This document shows, in pieces, positions 26,347 to 34,458 of a stretch of DNA of 64,000 bases (positions are counted from its first letter, which is position 1; each line of letters begins with the position of its first letter). The notes beneath the pieces are model-generated. The model had not been told where the DNA came from and did no database searches. It worked only from the letters and a program-made list of their open reading frames with translations. A program made the translations under genes and the position numbers. Origin of the DNA: Deltaproteobacteria bacterium (GTDB lineage Bacteria > Desulfobacterota > Desulfobacteria > Desulfobacterales > Desulfatibacillaceae); NCBI GenBank assembly GCA_016235345.1, contig JACRLG010000024.1, positions 62,001-126,000 on the forward strand. The letters are read 5' to 3'.

Positions 26347-27052
26347 GAAACGCCTCCAGTGCTTTTCAGGGAAAGGGTGGATCCTAAAGTCCGCCTTGTG
26401 TTGGAATCTGCGCGTCGCTGTTTGGCGACCTGTAAAGCTGATTTTGGGCGGCAAGGGTTTCCCGGCGTCCGGTAGGCCCTTGGAAACGGTGTGGACTTCA
26501 GGTTGGCGGCCTTCAAACTGGCTGTTTTTGCCCGTTTGAAGGCGCTTTCATTTTCAGGTTGCAGCATAAGGCCAAGCGTACGGGGCGGTCGGACCCACGC
26601 CCTCCAGCGATTTGATGAAACCGGGCATGGCCGTCAATATGGCTTTTATGTCCCGTTCAATCCTGAAAACACATTATACCCCTTGAAAACCTTTTTTGCA
26701 CCATTTTTCATACCGGGAAAGGTTTGCCCAAAGCCTTGCAGGGGCTCCGGGGCTAATGGCCTGATTGCCTAAAATTAATCGTAAATTAAATTAGTTGTGC
26801 TTAACGCCACTTCGCCCGAAACCGGCCCTCGGCCTTTTTTGGTATCCTTTCAAGGGCTTCCGTTTTTCTTTTCGGGAACGCAAAAAATACCCACTTGTCC
26901 TACGTCAGAAACTGTGAATATGCAAGATTTTTTACTTCTGTGGATTAATCAATACCAATTCAGACGGAATAGGGAAGCGGAACATGCGGAAGGGGCCTGC
27001 AAGTTAATTGTTGCGGCCCTGATTGAGGCGTGGGCGATTTATGCCATTTTGT
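26347..27052. other. Long intergenic region, no gene recognised
   Basis: Seven hundred bases between the hybrid kinase (start) and DUF3786 (stop). Short open frames exist on both strands but none has a ribosome-binding site and recognisable product. An AT-rich island lies at about 26765-26800 (TAAATTAAATTAG) and could be a promoter or binding site. Confidence 0.4.
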
Positions 27053-27862
27053 CTATACGACGAACCCGTGCCTTGCGGCGAATTTGGAAAACATATGGGC
27101 AAGCCCCGCGCCGATGGTGAAGATGCATTGGTTGTCCAGGTTCTTGTCCGCAGTTTCGTCGAAAAAAACGTGAAGCGAGCTGGGAAGCCCGTCTTCGGGA
27201 AGGCGGTAGCAGATCATGACGGGCACCAGGGGCAGGGGGCGAAGCACCACCGAAACGTCCGACTGGAACTGGGGGGCCACCGGCTTTCCCCCGAACATGT
27301 GGACCATATCGTCGAAAAGGTCCGTGTAGACGTCGGCGATTTGCTTCAATACATCCTCGCAACGCTTTTTGAAAAGGGGGTAGTGGTCGATTCCGTCTTT
27401 CAGTTCACGGAAGGAAACCCAGTTGCCGGTGGGTATAAGCCCCTGGCCGTGGAGAACGTAAACAAGGAAGGGCACCGCAACCCAGGGGTTTACGTGGATA
27501 TCCGTAAAGATGTTCCCCTTTTCATCGACGCCGTAATCCTTGCCCAGAACCTTTAAGGTGAGCCTGCCCGACGAAAAATCGGCCCCAAGCCTTTTGGCGG
27601 CTTCGGCAAGGTCGATTTTGGCGATACGCGCCTTCAGGTCGTCCATGAAGGCATTGCCGTCGCGGGCGGCCAGCCCGGACGGGCCTGATTTTGAATCTTT
27701 GGGGATGAATTCCTCCGGGACCTTCGGGCATTCGCCCAGTTGCTTCTGGCCGGTGAAAACTGCGGCGGCGAAGGCCAGGCAGGTTTTGCTGCCGCATTTC
27801 AGGCAGTTGGACTTGTCCAGGAGCTTATAAACCTCCATCACGTTTTTGAACTGAGCCATCAT
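27053..27862 (-). CDS. DUF3786 protein with N-terminal iron-sulfur motif
   Basis: The 269-residue protein begins with a small Fe-S domain resembling the 4Fe-4S unit of corrinoid iron-sulfur proteins: cysteines C20, C23, C28 and C45 in NCLKCGSKTCLAFA and LGECP. The remainder (about 75-269) matches DUF3786, with HVNPWVAVPFLVYVLHG and PVMICYRLPEDGLPSS. AGGAG precedes the first of two adjacent ATGs. DUF3786 proteins are common in anaerobic Desulfobacterota and Clostridia; their role is unknown but probably redox or one-carbon related. Confidence 0.8.
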   Translation of the reverse strand: MMAQFKNVMEVYKLLDKSNCLKCGSKTCLAFAAAVFTGQKQLGECPKVPEEFIPKDSKSGPSGLAARDGNAFMDDLKARIAKIDLAEAAKRLGADFSSGRLTLKVLGKDYGVDEKGNIFTDIHVNPWVAVPFLVYVLHGQGLIPTGNWVSFRELKDGIDHYPLFKKRCEDVLKQIADVYTDLFDDMVHMFGGKPVAPQFQSDVSVVLRPLPLVPVMICYRLPEDGLPSSLHVFFDETADKNLDNQCIFTIGAGLAHMFSKFAARHGFVV

Positions 27863-27914
27863 TGAATCTCCTGAAGAAACTTCCTTGAACCGGACGCCCG
27901 CCCATCGGCGGAAA

Positions 27915-28691
27915 TCACTTCAACCCGGCCAGGGCCTTTCTGGCGTCCGGCCAGTCGTAGAGGACGGAGTCCCATACATAGGTGGGCCTGGCCGTTGCAA
28001 GGCAGCGGGAAAGCTCCTTCCGGGCAAGGTCCTTTTTGCCGCGCCTGGCCAGGGTTCGCCCAAGGGTCACAGAGGCCCAGGTAAGGTTGGGGTCTTCGGA
28101 AGCCGACTGCCGGGCGAGTTCCTCGGCTTTTGCCAGGTCCCGGAGAGGCCAGGGGGATTCCAGGTAGATGGCGGCCAGCACGGCCTTGGCAAGGGTTGCG
28201 AACCGGTTTTTAGGGTCCATCTCGATGACCTTGGCCAACTCGCTTTTGGTGCGGTTGACGAGGTTCAAGGCCTTCAGGGCTCCGGCCATGTCCGCCTTCA
28301 TGGCGCAGTTGACCGCCACCCAGTAATGGGGTTCGGCCTTTTGGGGCGAAAGGGCCAGGGATTTTTCGGCCCATGAAAGGGACAGGTCGAAAAGCTCCTT
28401 TTTCCGCTTTTTATCCTCAAGAGCCTCGCCCTTTTTGAATATGACCTCGGAAAGTTTCCACATGGCATCGGAATTATCCGGGTAGATGGAAAGGACCTCC
28501 CGGTATTGGGCAGCGGCAAGATCGAGGTTTTTCAGGTCCTTGTGCATGATGCTCATAAGGGCCCAGCCCCGGTCGAAGGCCGCCTTCACCCTGGGATCGT
28601 CGTTTCCCGTATCGGCATGGGCGAAACAGGGCAGTCCCAGGAGCAGGGCCGCCAACACGGGAAAGATGATGAGCGCAGCGTTTGATCTCAT
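27915..28691 (-). CDS. Exported TPR protein, paralogue 1
   Basis: The 258-residue protein starts MRSNAALIIFPVLAALLLGL, a signal peptide ending near AHA. TPR-like helices follow: LDLAAAQYREVLSIYPDNSDAMWKLSE in outline and DLSLSWAEKSLALSPQKAEPHY. It ends TARPTYVWDSVLYDWPDA. It aligns throughout with the gene at 28941-29717, with about equal length. The organisation somewhat resembles TatT-like periplasmic TPR proteins, but no transporter genes are nearby, so I leave function open. DUF3786 lies 52 bases downstream. Confidence 0.72.
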   Translation of the reverse strand: MRSNAALIIFPVLAALLLGLPCFAHADTGNDDPRVKAAFDRGWALMSIMHKDLKNLDLAAAQYREVLSIYPDNSDAMWKLSEVIFKKGEALEDKKRKKELFDLSLSWAEKSLALSPQKAEPHYWVAVNCAMKADMAGALKALNLVNRTKSELAKVIEMDPKNRFATLAKAVLAAIYLESPWPLRDLAKAEELARQSASEDPNLTWASVTLGRTLARRGKKDLARKELSRCLATARPTYVWDSVLYDWPDARKALAGLK

Positions 28692-28940
28692 TATCCGTCT
28701 CCTTTTTTTTCCCAACCCCTGCTGTCCCGCCCCTTGCCTGTACATCAAAATATATTACGGGGAGCAGGGTCTGGTTCCATTTTTCGAACTCCAAAAAACT
28801 TTGCAGGATGAGGGTTGTAGTATTTCTCCCCCCGGCCAGATTCCCTTGAAAATTTGGAAAAGAACCATGCTCCGCTTAATATCTTATCCTCTCCGGCACC
28901 GAAAAAAAAAGACCCTGGCGACATTTCATTTCAAACCGGC

Positions 28941-29717
28941 TCATTTGAGGGATGCAAGAACCTTTTTTGCGTCCGGCCAGTCATAGATTATCGAATCCCA
29001 CACGTAGGTGGGGCGGGCTATGGACAGGCAGCGCGAAAGCTCCTTTTTGGCGAGATCGGTTTTCCCAAGGCTTGCGTAAACTTTTCCCAGCATCGTCGAG
29101 GCATAGGTCATGTTGGGGTCTTCGGCCACGGCCTCCCTTGCGTTGCACAGGGCCTTTTCCAGGTCCCGCACCGGCCAGGGGGAATCGTTGTAAATGGAGG
29201 CCAGAACCACTTTGGAAAGGGTGGCGAAACGGTTCTTGGGGGCCAGCGAGATCACCAGGGCGAGTTCCCTCTTGCAGCGTTTTATCATGCCCAGGGCCTT
29301 GACGGTCCTGTTTATTTCGGCCATCACCGCCATGTTGACCGCTATCCAGTAATGGGGTTCCGGCTTTTGGGGAGCTATTGCTGCAGCCTTCTCGGCCCAG
29401 CTTAATGATTGGTCGAAAAACGGCTTTCCCTTTTTCCAGTCTTTCAGTATCTGCCCCTTCTTGAACACGGTCTCGGACATCTTCCACATGGCGTCGGCGT
29501 TATCCGGATAAAGGGCGAGGACCTCTCTGTACTGGGCGATGGCCAGATCGAGATTCTTGATATCCTTGTGCATCTGCCCGAAAAGATACCAGCCGCGATC
29601 GAAAGCCGCCTTAACCTTCGGGTCGTTGTCTGCCTGGCTTGCGCCCGCTAAGCCCGGCAAAACGAACAAGAGCGTGGCCACGATGAAAAAAATTTCGATT
29701 TTGAACCCTGACCTCAC
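28941..29717 (-). CDS. Exported TPR protein, paralogue 2
   Basis: This 258-residue protein is a clear paralogue of the product of 27915-28691. Shared segments include DPKVKAAFDRGW, QYREVLALYPDNADAMWKMS and IARPTYVWDSIIYDWPDAKK. It starts MRSGFKIEIFFIVATLLFVL, a signal peptide ending near AGA. The two genes are in the same direction, 250 bases apart, the result of an old tandem duplication given the sequence divergence. TPR repeats suggest a periplasmic scaffold. Confidence 0.72.
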   Translation of the reverse strand: MRSGFKIEIFFIVATLLFVLPGLAGASQADNDPKVKAAFDRGWYLFGQMHKDIKNLDLAIAQYREVLALYPDNADAMWKMSETVFKKGQILKDWKKGKPFFDQSLSWAEKAAAIAPQKPEPHYWIAVNMAVMAEINRTVKALGMIKRCKRELALVISLAPKNRFATLSKVVLASIYNDSPWPVRDLEKALCNAREAVAEDPNMTYASTMLGKVYASLGKTDLAKKELSRCLSIARPTYVWDSIIYDWPDAKKVLASLK

Positions 29718-29803
29718 AACCCCCTCCTTTTCAGCCTTCCTGTTTTCATGAATTACAGCCCGCCGGTTTGATCCTAACGGAGCTTGCGTTTTTATCCAGG
29801 CTG

Positions 29804-31582
29804 CTAACCTTCGCCTTCAAGAGACTCGGCTATGCGGCCCTTTTCATAGATGCTTGCGTAAACAGGGCCGGTTTCCAGAAGCTCCCGGTGGCAACCCTCC
29901 TCGACCAGTTTCCCCGAGGCCATGACGAAAATCACGTCCGCCCTGGCGAGGGTGGATGTGCGATGGGTTGCCATGATGGTGGTCCGGCCCTGGCGGGACC
30001 ACAAAAGAGCGTCCACCACGGCGCTTTCGGTGCGCACGTCCACCATTGAAAGGGCGTCGTCAAGAACCAGAACCGCCGGGTCGCCGGCAAGGGCCCTGGC
30101 AAGGGCCAGCCTCTGGCGCTGGCCGCCCGATAGCGTTATGCCGCGCTCGCCCATGACCGCGTCGAGCCCGCCTTCGACCTGGCTTATTTCATCGCCCAGT
30201 TTCACAGCCGAAAGGGCCTTCCACACGGTTTCGTCCGAGATGCCGTCCCGCCCGAAAACGACGTTTTCCCTTATGGTTTCGGAGAAAATCACCGGCTCCT
30301 GGGTTACGAAGCCCATGTTTTTCCTGAGGGACGAAAGAGTTGCGTCCAACACGTCCAGTCCGTCCAGTATCACGCTTCCGGGAGGAGGTTCAACCAGCCT
30401 TGCGAGAGCAGCTAAAAGGGTGCTCTTGCCGCTTCCCACCGCCCCGGCGAAAACCGCGAAGGAGCCCGCCGGAATGTTTAAACTCACACCGGAAACAGCA
30501 GTCTCCGTCCTTCCCGGATGGGAAAGGGTGAGGGATTTGATTTCCACACAGCCACGTACGGGTTCCGAAATCGGCTTCGCGCCGGGCTTGTCCCGTACTG
30601 CGGGCCTTGTGTCCATCACTGCGCTTATGCGCTCCATGGCAGCCGCCCCTCGCTGGATGAGGTTGGCCACCCAGCCCATGGCCATCATGGGCCATGCGAG
30701 AAGCGAAAGGTAGGTTATGAAGGCCACGAAATCGCCGGGGCTGATCCTTCCCCATACGGCCAGCATCCCTCCGTACAGGAGCACCACCGCAAGACAGAGG
30801 TTGGTGACGGACTCCATCATGGGGAAGAATATCCCCAGGTTCTTCGCCATTCGGATGTTGCTGGAAGCGTACAGGGAGCTTGCCGCGAACACGCGCTCGC
30901 GTATCCAGCCCTTGCGCCCGTAGGCGGTGATCACGCGGTTTCCCGCAAAGGCCTCGCGGGTGCGCTCGGTCAGATCCCCGAAAATCGCCTGGAGCTTCTG
31001 GTATCCAAGCCACATGCGCTGGGTGTAAACCCGGCTTGCGATGATAACGAAGGGTGCGGGCAAAAGGGTCCAGAATGTTAGCCAGCCGTCGATGGCCGCC
31101 ATGAACCCCACAGCAGCCGCGCCCAGCACGAAGCCGTCCATGGCCGCCACCAGGCCGAAACCCGCAGCCATGCGCACGGCGGTGAGGTCGTTCACCATCC
31201 GGGCCATCAGGTCTCCGGTGGGCGTTTTCTGGTACCAGGCGTCATCCAGGTTCTGAAGGTGTTCGTAGAGCCTTAGCCGCACCTCACGCTCCACCCTCCG
31301 GCTGTGGCCCAGAAGGTAATAGCGCCAAAGATACCGGAAAACCGCCATTGCAGCAGCCAGCCCCACGATCCAGGCGGCGAACGCAAAAAGAAGGTCCTGG
31401 TCCGCCCGGCCCGCAGCCAGGGAGTCCACCGCATCCCTTATAATGAGCGGCGTCACAAGCTGAAGGCCGTCCACGAAAAGAAGGCACAGAAGCCCGGCAA
31501 TAACGGCGTAGCGCCCCTCGATGAACATGCCCCGGAGAGGGGCGAAGTTTTTAAGGGCTGGCAGGATTTTGGACGATTTCAT
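29804..31582 (-). CDS. ABC exporter half-transporter (membrane domain fused to ATPase), MdlA-like
   Basis: The 592-residue protein starts MKSSKILPALKNFAPLRGMF, with AAGG upstream. Six transmembrane helices lie in about residues 20-310. The ATPase has Walker A GAVGSGKST (380-388), signature LSGGQ (484-488), Walker B VLVLDDA (504-510) and switch H540. The catalytic Glu after Walker B is Asp509, as in the degenerate-site subunit of heterodimeric exporters of the MdlA/YheI kind. No partner subunit gene is adjacent. Substrate is unknown, probably a hydrophobic compound or peptide exported across the inner membrane. Confidence 0.88.
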   Translation of the reverse strand: MKSSKILPALKNFAPLRGMFIEGRYAVIAGLLCLLFVDGLQLVTPLIIRDAVDSLAAGRADQDLLFAFAAWIVGLAAAMAVFRYLWRYYLLGHSRRVEREVRLRLYEHLQNLDDAWYQKTPTGDLMARMVNDLTAVRMAAGFGLVAAMDGFVLGAAAVGFMAAIDGWLTFWTLLPAPFVIIASRVYTQRMWLGYQKLQAIFGDLTERTREAFAGNRVITAYGRKGWIRERVFAASSLYASSNIRMAKNLGIFFPMMESVTNLCLAVVLLYGGMLAVWGRISPGDFVAFITYLSLLAWPMMAMGWVANLIQRGAAAMERISAVMDTRPAVRDKPGAKPISEPVRGCVEIKSLTLSHPGRTETAVSGVSLNIPAGSFAVFAGAVGSGKSTLLAALARLVEPPPGSVILDGLDVLDATLSSLRKNMGFVTQEPVIFSETIRENVVFGRDGISDETVWKALSAVKLGDEISQVEGGLDAVMGERGITLSGGQRQRLALARALAGDPAVLVLDDALSMVDVRTESAVVDALLWSRQGRTTIMATHRTSTLARADVIFVMASGKLVEEGCHRELLETGPVYASIYEKGRIAESLEGEG

Positions 31583-31757
31583 TTCAGCCTTCGATTTCTG
31601 GGACAAGACCCCCGCACAGGCCCGACAGGGATTCACCGGGCCATTCCTACATCCGGCGGCCCCGTTCGTCAAGGTCGGTGAGCGGTCAACCGGGCGGTAA
31701 TCCGAAATGGTTTTTCACGCCTTTGATGCCGGATTTTCGAAAACCGTAAAAAAATGC

Positions 31758-31763
31758 TTGACA
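31758..31763 (+). promoter_or_regulatory. Candidate -35 element for the aro leader transcript
   Basis: A perfect TTGACA lies 60 bases upstream of the leader peptide start. No convincing -10 is visible at 16-18 bases (GAAAAC region), so promoter identity is tentative. Confidence 0.35.
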
Positions 31764-31822
31764 GCATCCGCCTGTGTATGGAAAACTCCCGGCAACGTCA
31801 ATCTTTCAGGGAGTCTTTTTCC

Positions 31823-31906
31823 GTGCATAATTCGGGCATGAACTTTTACGGGGCCTTTTACTTTTATTATTACGGCACCGGTCTGCCCGGAGGTGCGCGG
31901 CCCTGA
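31823..31906 (+). CDS. Phe/Tyr-rich leader peptide of the aromatic amino acid operon
   Basis: A 27-codon ORF starts at GTG 31823, nine bases after AGGGAG (31808-31813); an internal ATG at 31838 is an alternative start. The peptide contains MNFYGAFYFYYYGTG, i.e. eight Phe/Tyr codons out of eleven between 31844 and 31873. It ends TGA at 31904-31906. This is the pattern of ribosome-stalling leader peptides such as pheL. It lies upstream of a terminator hairpin and of genes for chorismate, Phe and Tyr synthesis. Ribosome stalling when charged tRNA-Phe or tRNA-Tyr is scarce should expose the antiterminator segment at 31881-31890. Confidence 0.8.
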   Translation: MHNSGMNFYGAFYFYYYGTGLPGGARP

Positions 31907-31945
31907 TCTGAACATACAGGCGACGCGAACCGAGCCGAGGCGGAC
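31881..31945 (+). promoter_or_regulatory. Antiterminator pairing that excludes the terminator
   Basis: GTCTGCCCGG (31881-31890), inside the leader ORF just after the Phe/Tyr run, can pair with CCGAGGCGGAC (31935-31945) in ten pairs with one G-U and one bulged A. CCGAGGCGGAC is part of the 5' arm of the terminator, so the two structures are mutually exclusive. A ribosome stalled at the Phe/Tyr codons leaves the segment free; one that reaches the stop codon covers it. Confidence 0.65.
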
Positions 31946-31975
31946 CTAACAGTCCGCCTCGGCTCTTTGCGTTTT
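31932..31975 (+). terminator. Attenuator terminator of the aro operon
   Basis: GAGCCGAGGCGGAC (31932-31945) pairs perfectly over 14 bases with GTCCGCCTCGGCTC (31952-31965) around CTAACA. It is followed by TTTGCGTTTT. It begins 25 bases after the leader stop codon, the usual geometry of an amino acid attenuator. Confidence 0.8.
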
Positions 31976-32099
31976 GGGGCATCGTAGTCGCTGATGGCTG
32001 TGTCAGGCATCGGAATCCGTTTCGGTAACGTACAAAAGCGTACGCTCCCTCACGGCTTCCTCGCCTTCCTTGCCCTAAGCGACTACGCAGCCCCAAAAC
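31971..32099 (+). repeat. Dispersed cruciform repeat, copy I (exchanged outer stem)
   Basis: The inner part (GCTGTGTCAGGC, ACGTACAAAAGCGTACGCTCCCTC) matches the other copies. The outer arms are different in sequence but still pair: GTTTTGGGGC...GTAGTCGCT at 31971-31992 against AGCGACTACG...GCCCCAAAAC ending at 32099. It sits between the attenuator and the first aro gene. Confidence 0.7.
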
Positions 32100-32205
32100 C
32101 TGGGCGGAAGGGGAGCGGAGAAAAGGCAAAAAGAAAGACCTCACGCAGCGGTCGGGCTTGGCCGCATCATCAAAACTGGAAAAGAGCATTGAACGAGGGT
32201 TTTCG

Positions 32206-32370
32206 ATGAAGATGAAAATTGGAGGAAATGTCAAAGCCGGGCGGAAAATGTGCGTGGCGAGTGTTTGCGCAGCTTCCGTCCGGCCTGCCTTTGCTTACCG
32301 GGTGACGGGCTTGGCAGGTTCCGGCACGGGGCCGTTTTCGGCGGCAAAGGCGACGATAAATAGTCTTTAA
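32206..32370 (+). CDS. Possible 54-residue small ORF in the aro leader region
   Basis: ATG 32206 is preceded by GAGGG at six bases. The predicted peptide begins MKMKIGGNVKAGRKMCVASV and is not recognised. It has no aromatic run, so it is not a second leader peptide of the same kind. Codon use is not informative at this length. Confidence 0.2.
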   Translation: MKMKIGGNVKAGRKMCVASVCAASVRPAFAYRVTGLAGSGTGPFSAAKATINSL

Positions 32371-32381
32371 GGTTCAAAACG

Positions 32382-32418
32382 GCTCCTGAAAAACGACGTT
32401 TCAGTCATTTCAGGGAGC
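32382..32418 (+). promoter_or_regulatory. Two alternative hairpins next to the first aro ribosome-binding site
   Basis: CTGAAA (32386-32391) can pair with TTTCAG at 32399-32404. Alternatively GCTCCTGAAA (32382-32391) can pair with TTTCAGGGAGC at 32408-32418 with one bulged G. The larger stem ends directly beside AAGGCAG and the ATG at 32426, so it may affect translation initiation. Confidence 0.35.
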
Positions 32419-32425
32419 AAGGCAG

Positions 32426-33262
32426 ATGAGCAACAACAACATTCCAGGATCGAGGAGAAGTGTCATGACGATGGTCGGCAAACAGATCAGGCTTGAGAGG
32501 ATCAAGAACCGCGAAACCGGCAGAATGGTCATAGTCCCCATGGATCACGGCATTTCGGTGGGGCCGATAGCGGGGCTTATCGACATGAAAAAGGCGGTTT
32601 CGGCGGTTGCCAGGGGCGGGGCCAATGCGGTTGTGGAGCACAAGGGCCTGGTCGGGGCCGGCCATCGCGGAAAAGGCCCGGACATCGGCCTCATTCTGCA
32701 CCTTTCGGCCTCCACGGCGCTTTCTCCCTTCCCCAACGCCAAGACCATTGTCACGTCCCTTGAAGAAGCCATGAAGCTGGGCGCTGACGCGGTATCCATC
32801 CACGTCAACATAGGTGATGGCAAGGAAAAGGAAATGCTCAAGGATTTCGGGCGTATAAGCTACGAGGCCCGGAACTGGGGAATGCCGCTCCTGGCAATGG
32901 TCTACGCACGCGGCAAGAAAATCACCAACGAGTATGGTGTGGAATACGTGAAACACGCGGCCCGCCTTGGCTACGAAATGGGCGCGGACATCGTTAAAGT
33001 CCCCTACACCGGAAGCGCCGAAACCTTCCGCGAGGTCGTGGAATGCTGCGGCGTGCCCGTGGTTATAGCAGGCGGGGCCAAGATGGACTCCGACCGTGAC
33101 ATCCTGGAAATGGTGAAGGGCTCCATTGACGCCGGCGGCTCCGGGGCCTCCATAGGCCGCAACATCTTCCAGCACGACGACCCGGAAAAGATGACCCGCG
33201 CCATCGCCGCCATCGTCCATAACGAAGTGACGGTGGATGAGGCCCTTAAGATTCTTGCTTAA
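32426..33262 (+). CDS. aroA': 2-amino-3,7-dideoxy-D-threo-hept-6-ulosonate (ADH) synthase, AroA'
   Basis: The 278-residue class I aldolase-like protein matches the archaeal enzyme type (MJ0400). Landmarks are [53 protein letters not shown], a Schiff-base lysine region [11 protein letters not shown] and the phosphate loop [11 protein letters not shown] and [11 protein letters not shown]. In the archaeal route it joins aspartate semialdehyde with a 6-deoxy-ketohexose phosphate, replacing DAHP synthase. An alternative start is M 32465. It is the first structural gene after the attenuator, and is followed by AroB'. Confidence 0.88.
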   Translation: MSNNNIPGSRRSVMTMVGKQIRLERIKNRETGRMVIVPMDHGISVGPIAGLIDMKKAVSAVARGGANAVVEHKGLVGAGHRGKGPDIGLILHLSASTALSPFPNAKTIVTSLEEAMKLGADAVSIHVNIGDGKEKEMLKDFGRISYEARNWGMPLLAMVYARGKKITNEYGVEYVKHAARLGYEMGADIVKVPYTGSAETFREVVECCGVPVVIAGGAKMDSDRDILEMVKGSIDAGGSGASIGRNIFQHDDPEKMTRAIAAIVHNEVTVDEALKILA

Positions 33263-33294
33263 CCTGTCAAAATAGCGGACATGACCGGATTCGC

Positions 33295-33414
33295 AGCCTG
33301 GATAAAAACGATGAAATGCAAGGAACGCGAGAAGCCAATGAGCAAGCGTACTGAAAGTACGTGGCGGAATTGGCTTTGAAGCGTGACACAGCAGTTCGCG
33401 TTTTTGGACGGGCC
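33295..33414 (-). repeat. Dispersed cruciform repeat, copy B (inverse orientation)
   Basis: Begins GCCTGGATAAAAACGATGAA and ends TTCGCGTTTTTGGACGGGC, the inverse of the usual orientation. AAGCCAAT/ATTGGCTT flank the GCGTAC...GTACG core. It lies in the gap between the AroA' and AroB' genes. Confidence 0.75.
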
Positions 33415-33438
33415 GTAAAGAAGGAAGGAAAGGTTTGC

Positions 33439-34431
33439 ATGAAATCCGTATGGGTGAAGATTATCCCCTGGGACAAAAAACTGGCCACCACGGCCATTGA
33501 AAACGGGGCTGACGCCTTAATGGTCGAGCCTTCCGACACCGAAAAGGTGAGGGAGCTTTCCAGGATGGCGGTCATCTCCGACAACGGCGACCTTGTTCCG
33601 GGGCGCGACGTTATCGAAATCGAAGTGACAAGCCAGGACGACGAACCGGCTGTTGTGGCGGCGGCGGCAAAGGGCCGGGTGATAGTGCACACGCCCGACT
33701 GGACCATAATCCCCCTGGAAAACCTCATCGCCCGAAAAGCCGAGGTTGTCGTTCCGGTGGCTGATTTCGACGGGGCGCAGATGGCCGCCGGAGTCCTGGA
33801 GCACGGGGTATGGGGCATTCTCACCGAAACCCGCGACCCCCTGGAACTGAAGCGAATACTCACCACCCTTAAAAGCGGGGACGAGGACGCGGCCCTCGTC
33901 CCCGCTGAAATCGTAAACGTGAAACCCGTGGGCATGGGCGACCGGGTCTGCGTGGACACCTGCACTAATATGGGGCTTGGCCAGGGGATGCTGGTGGGCA
34001 ATTCCAGCAAGGCCCTTTTCCTGGTTCACGCCGAAAGCGTTGAAAACCCATACGTGGCCCCAAGGCCCTTCAGGGTCAACGCCGGTGCTGTTCACGCTTA
34101 CACCCGCATTCCGGGCGGCAAGACCCGCTATCTGTCGGAACTCAAAAGCGGAGATGCCGTGCTGGTAAGCGATTACACGGGCAAGTCCGAGCCCGCCGCA
34201 GTGGGCAGGGTAAAGATCGAAAAAAGGCCGCTCCTTCTGGTCACCGCAAGGGCCGGGGAAAAGGAGTTTTCAGTGGTTCTCCAGAACGCCGAAACCATAC
34301 GCCTGACAGATACGGCAGGAAAGCCGGTATCTGTGGTTAAGCTCAACCCCGGAGACAAGGTGCTGGCGGCCCTGGAGGAGGGCGGGCGGCATTTCGGAAT
34401 GAAGATAGAGGAAACCATCCTCGAAAAATAG
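33439..34431 (+). CDS. aroB': 3-Dehydroquinate synthase II, AroB'
   Basis: The 330-residue protein starts MKSVWVKIIPWDKKLATTAI with GGAAGGAAAGG upstream; the open frame before it runs through repeat B. Family landmarks are ENGADALMVEPSD, the stretch VTSQDDEPAVVAAAAKGRV, HGVWGILTETRDPLELKRIL, and GMGDRVCVDTCTNMGLGQGMLVGN. The enzyme oxidises and cyclises the AroA' product to 3-dehydroquinate using NAD, replacing AroB. Together the pair shows that this organism enters the shikimate pathway by the archaeal-type route. Confidence 0.9.
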   Translation: MKSVWVKIIPWDKKLATTAIENGADALMVEPSDTEKVRELSRMAVISDNGDLVPGRDVIEIEVTSQDDEPAVVAAAAKGRVIVHTPDWTIIPLENLIARKAEVVVPVADFDGAQMAAGVLEHGVWGILTETRDPLELKRILTTLKSGDEDAALVPAEIVNVKPVGMGDRVCVDTCTNMGLGQGMLVGNSSKALFLVHAESVENPYVAPRPFRVNAGAVHAYTRIPGGKTRYLSELKSGDAVLVSDYTGKSEPAAVGRVKIEKRPLLLVTARAGEKEFSVVLQNAETIRLTDTAGKPVSVVKLNPGDKVLAALEEGGRHFGMKIEETILEK

Positions 34432-34458
34432 CAGGCCTTTCCATGAAGGATTACTTCC

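Noticed and set aside
33361-33438. Upstream start for AroB' inside repeat B
   Set aside because: The extension is encoded by the repeat, while ATG 33439 has a strong ribosome-binding site and matches the family start.
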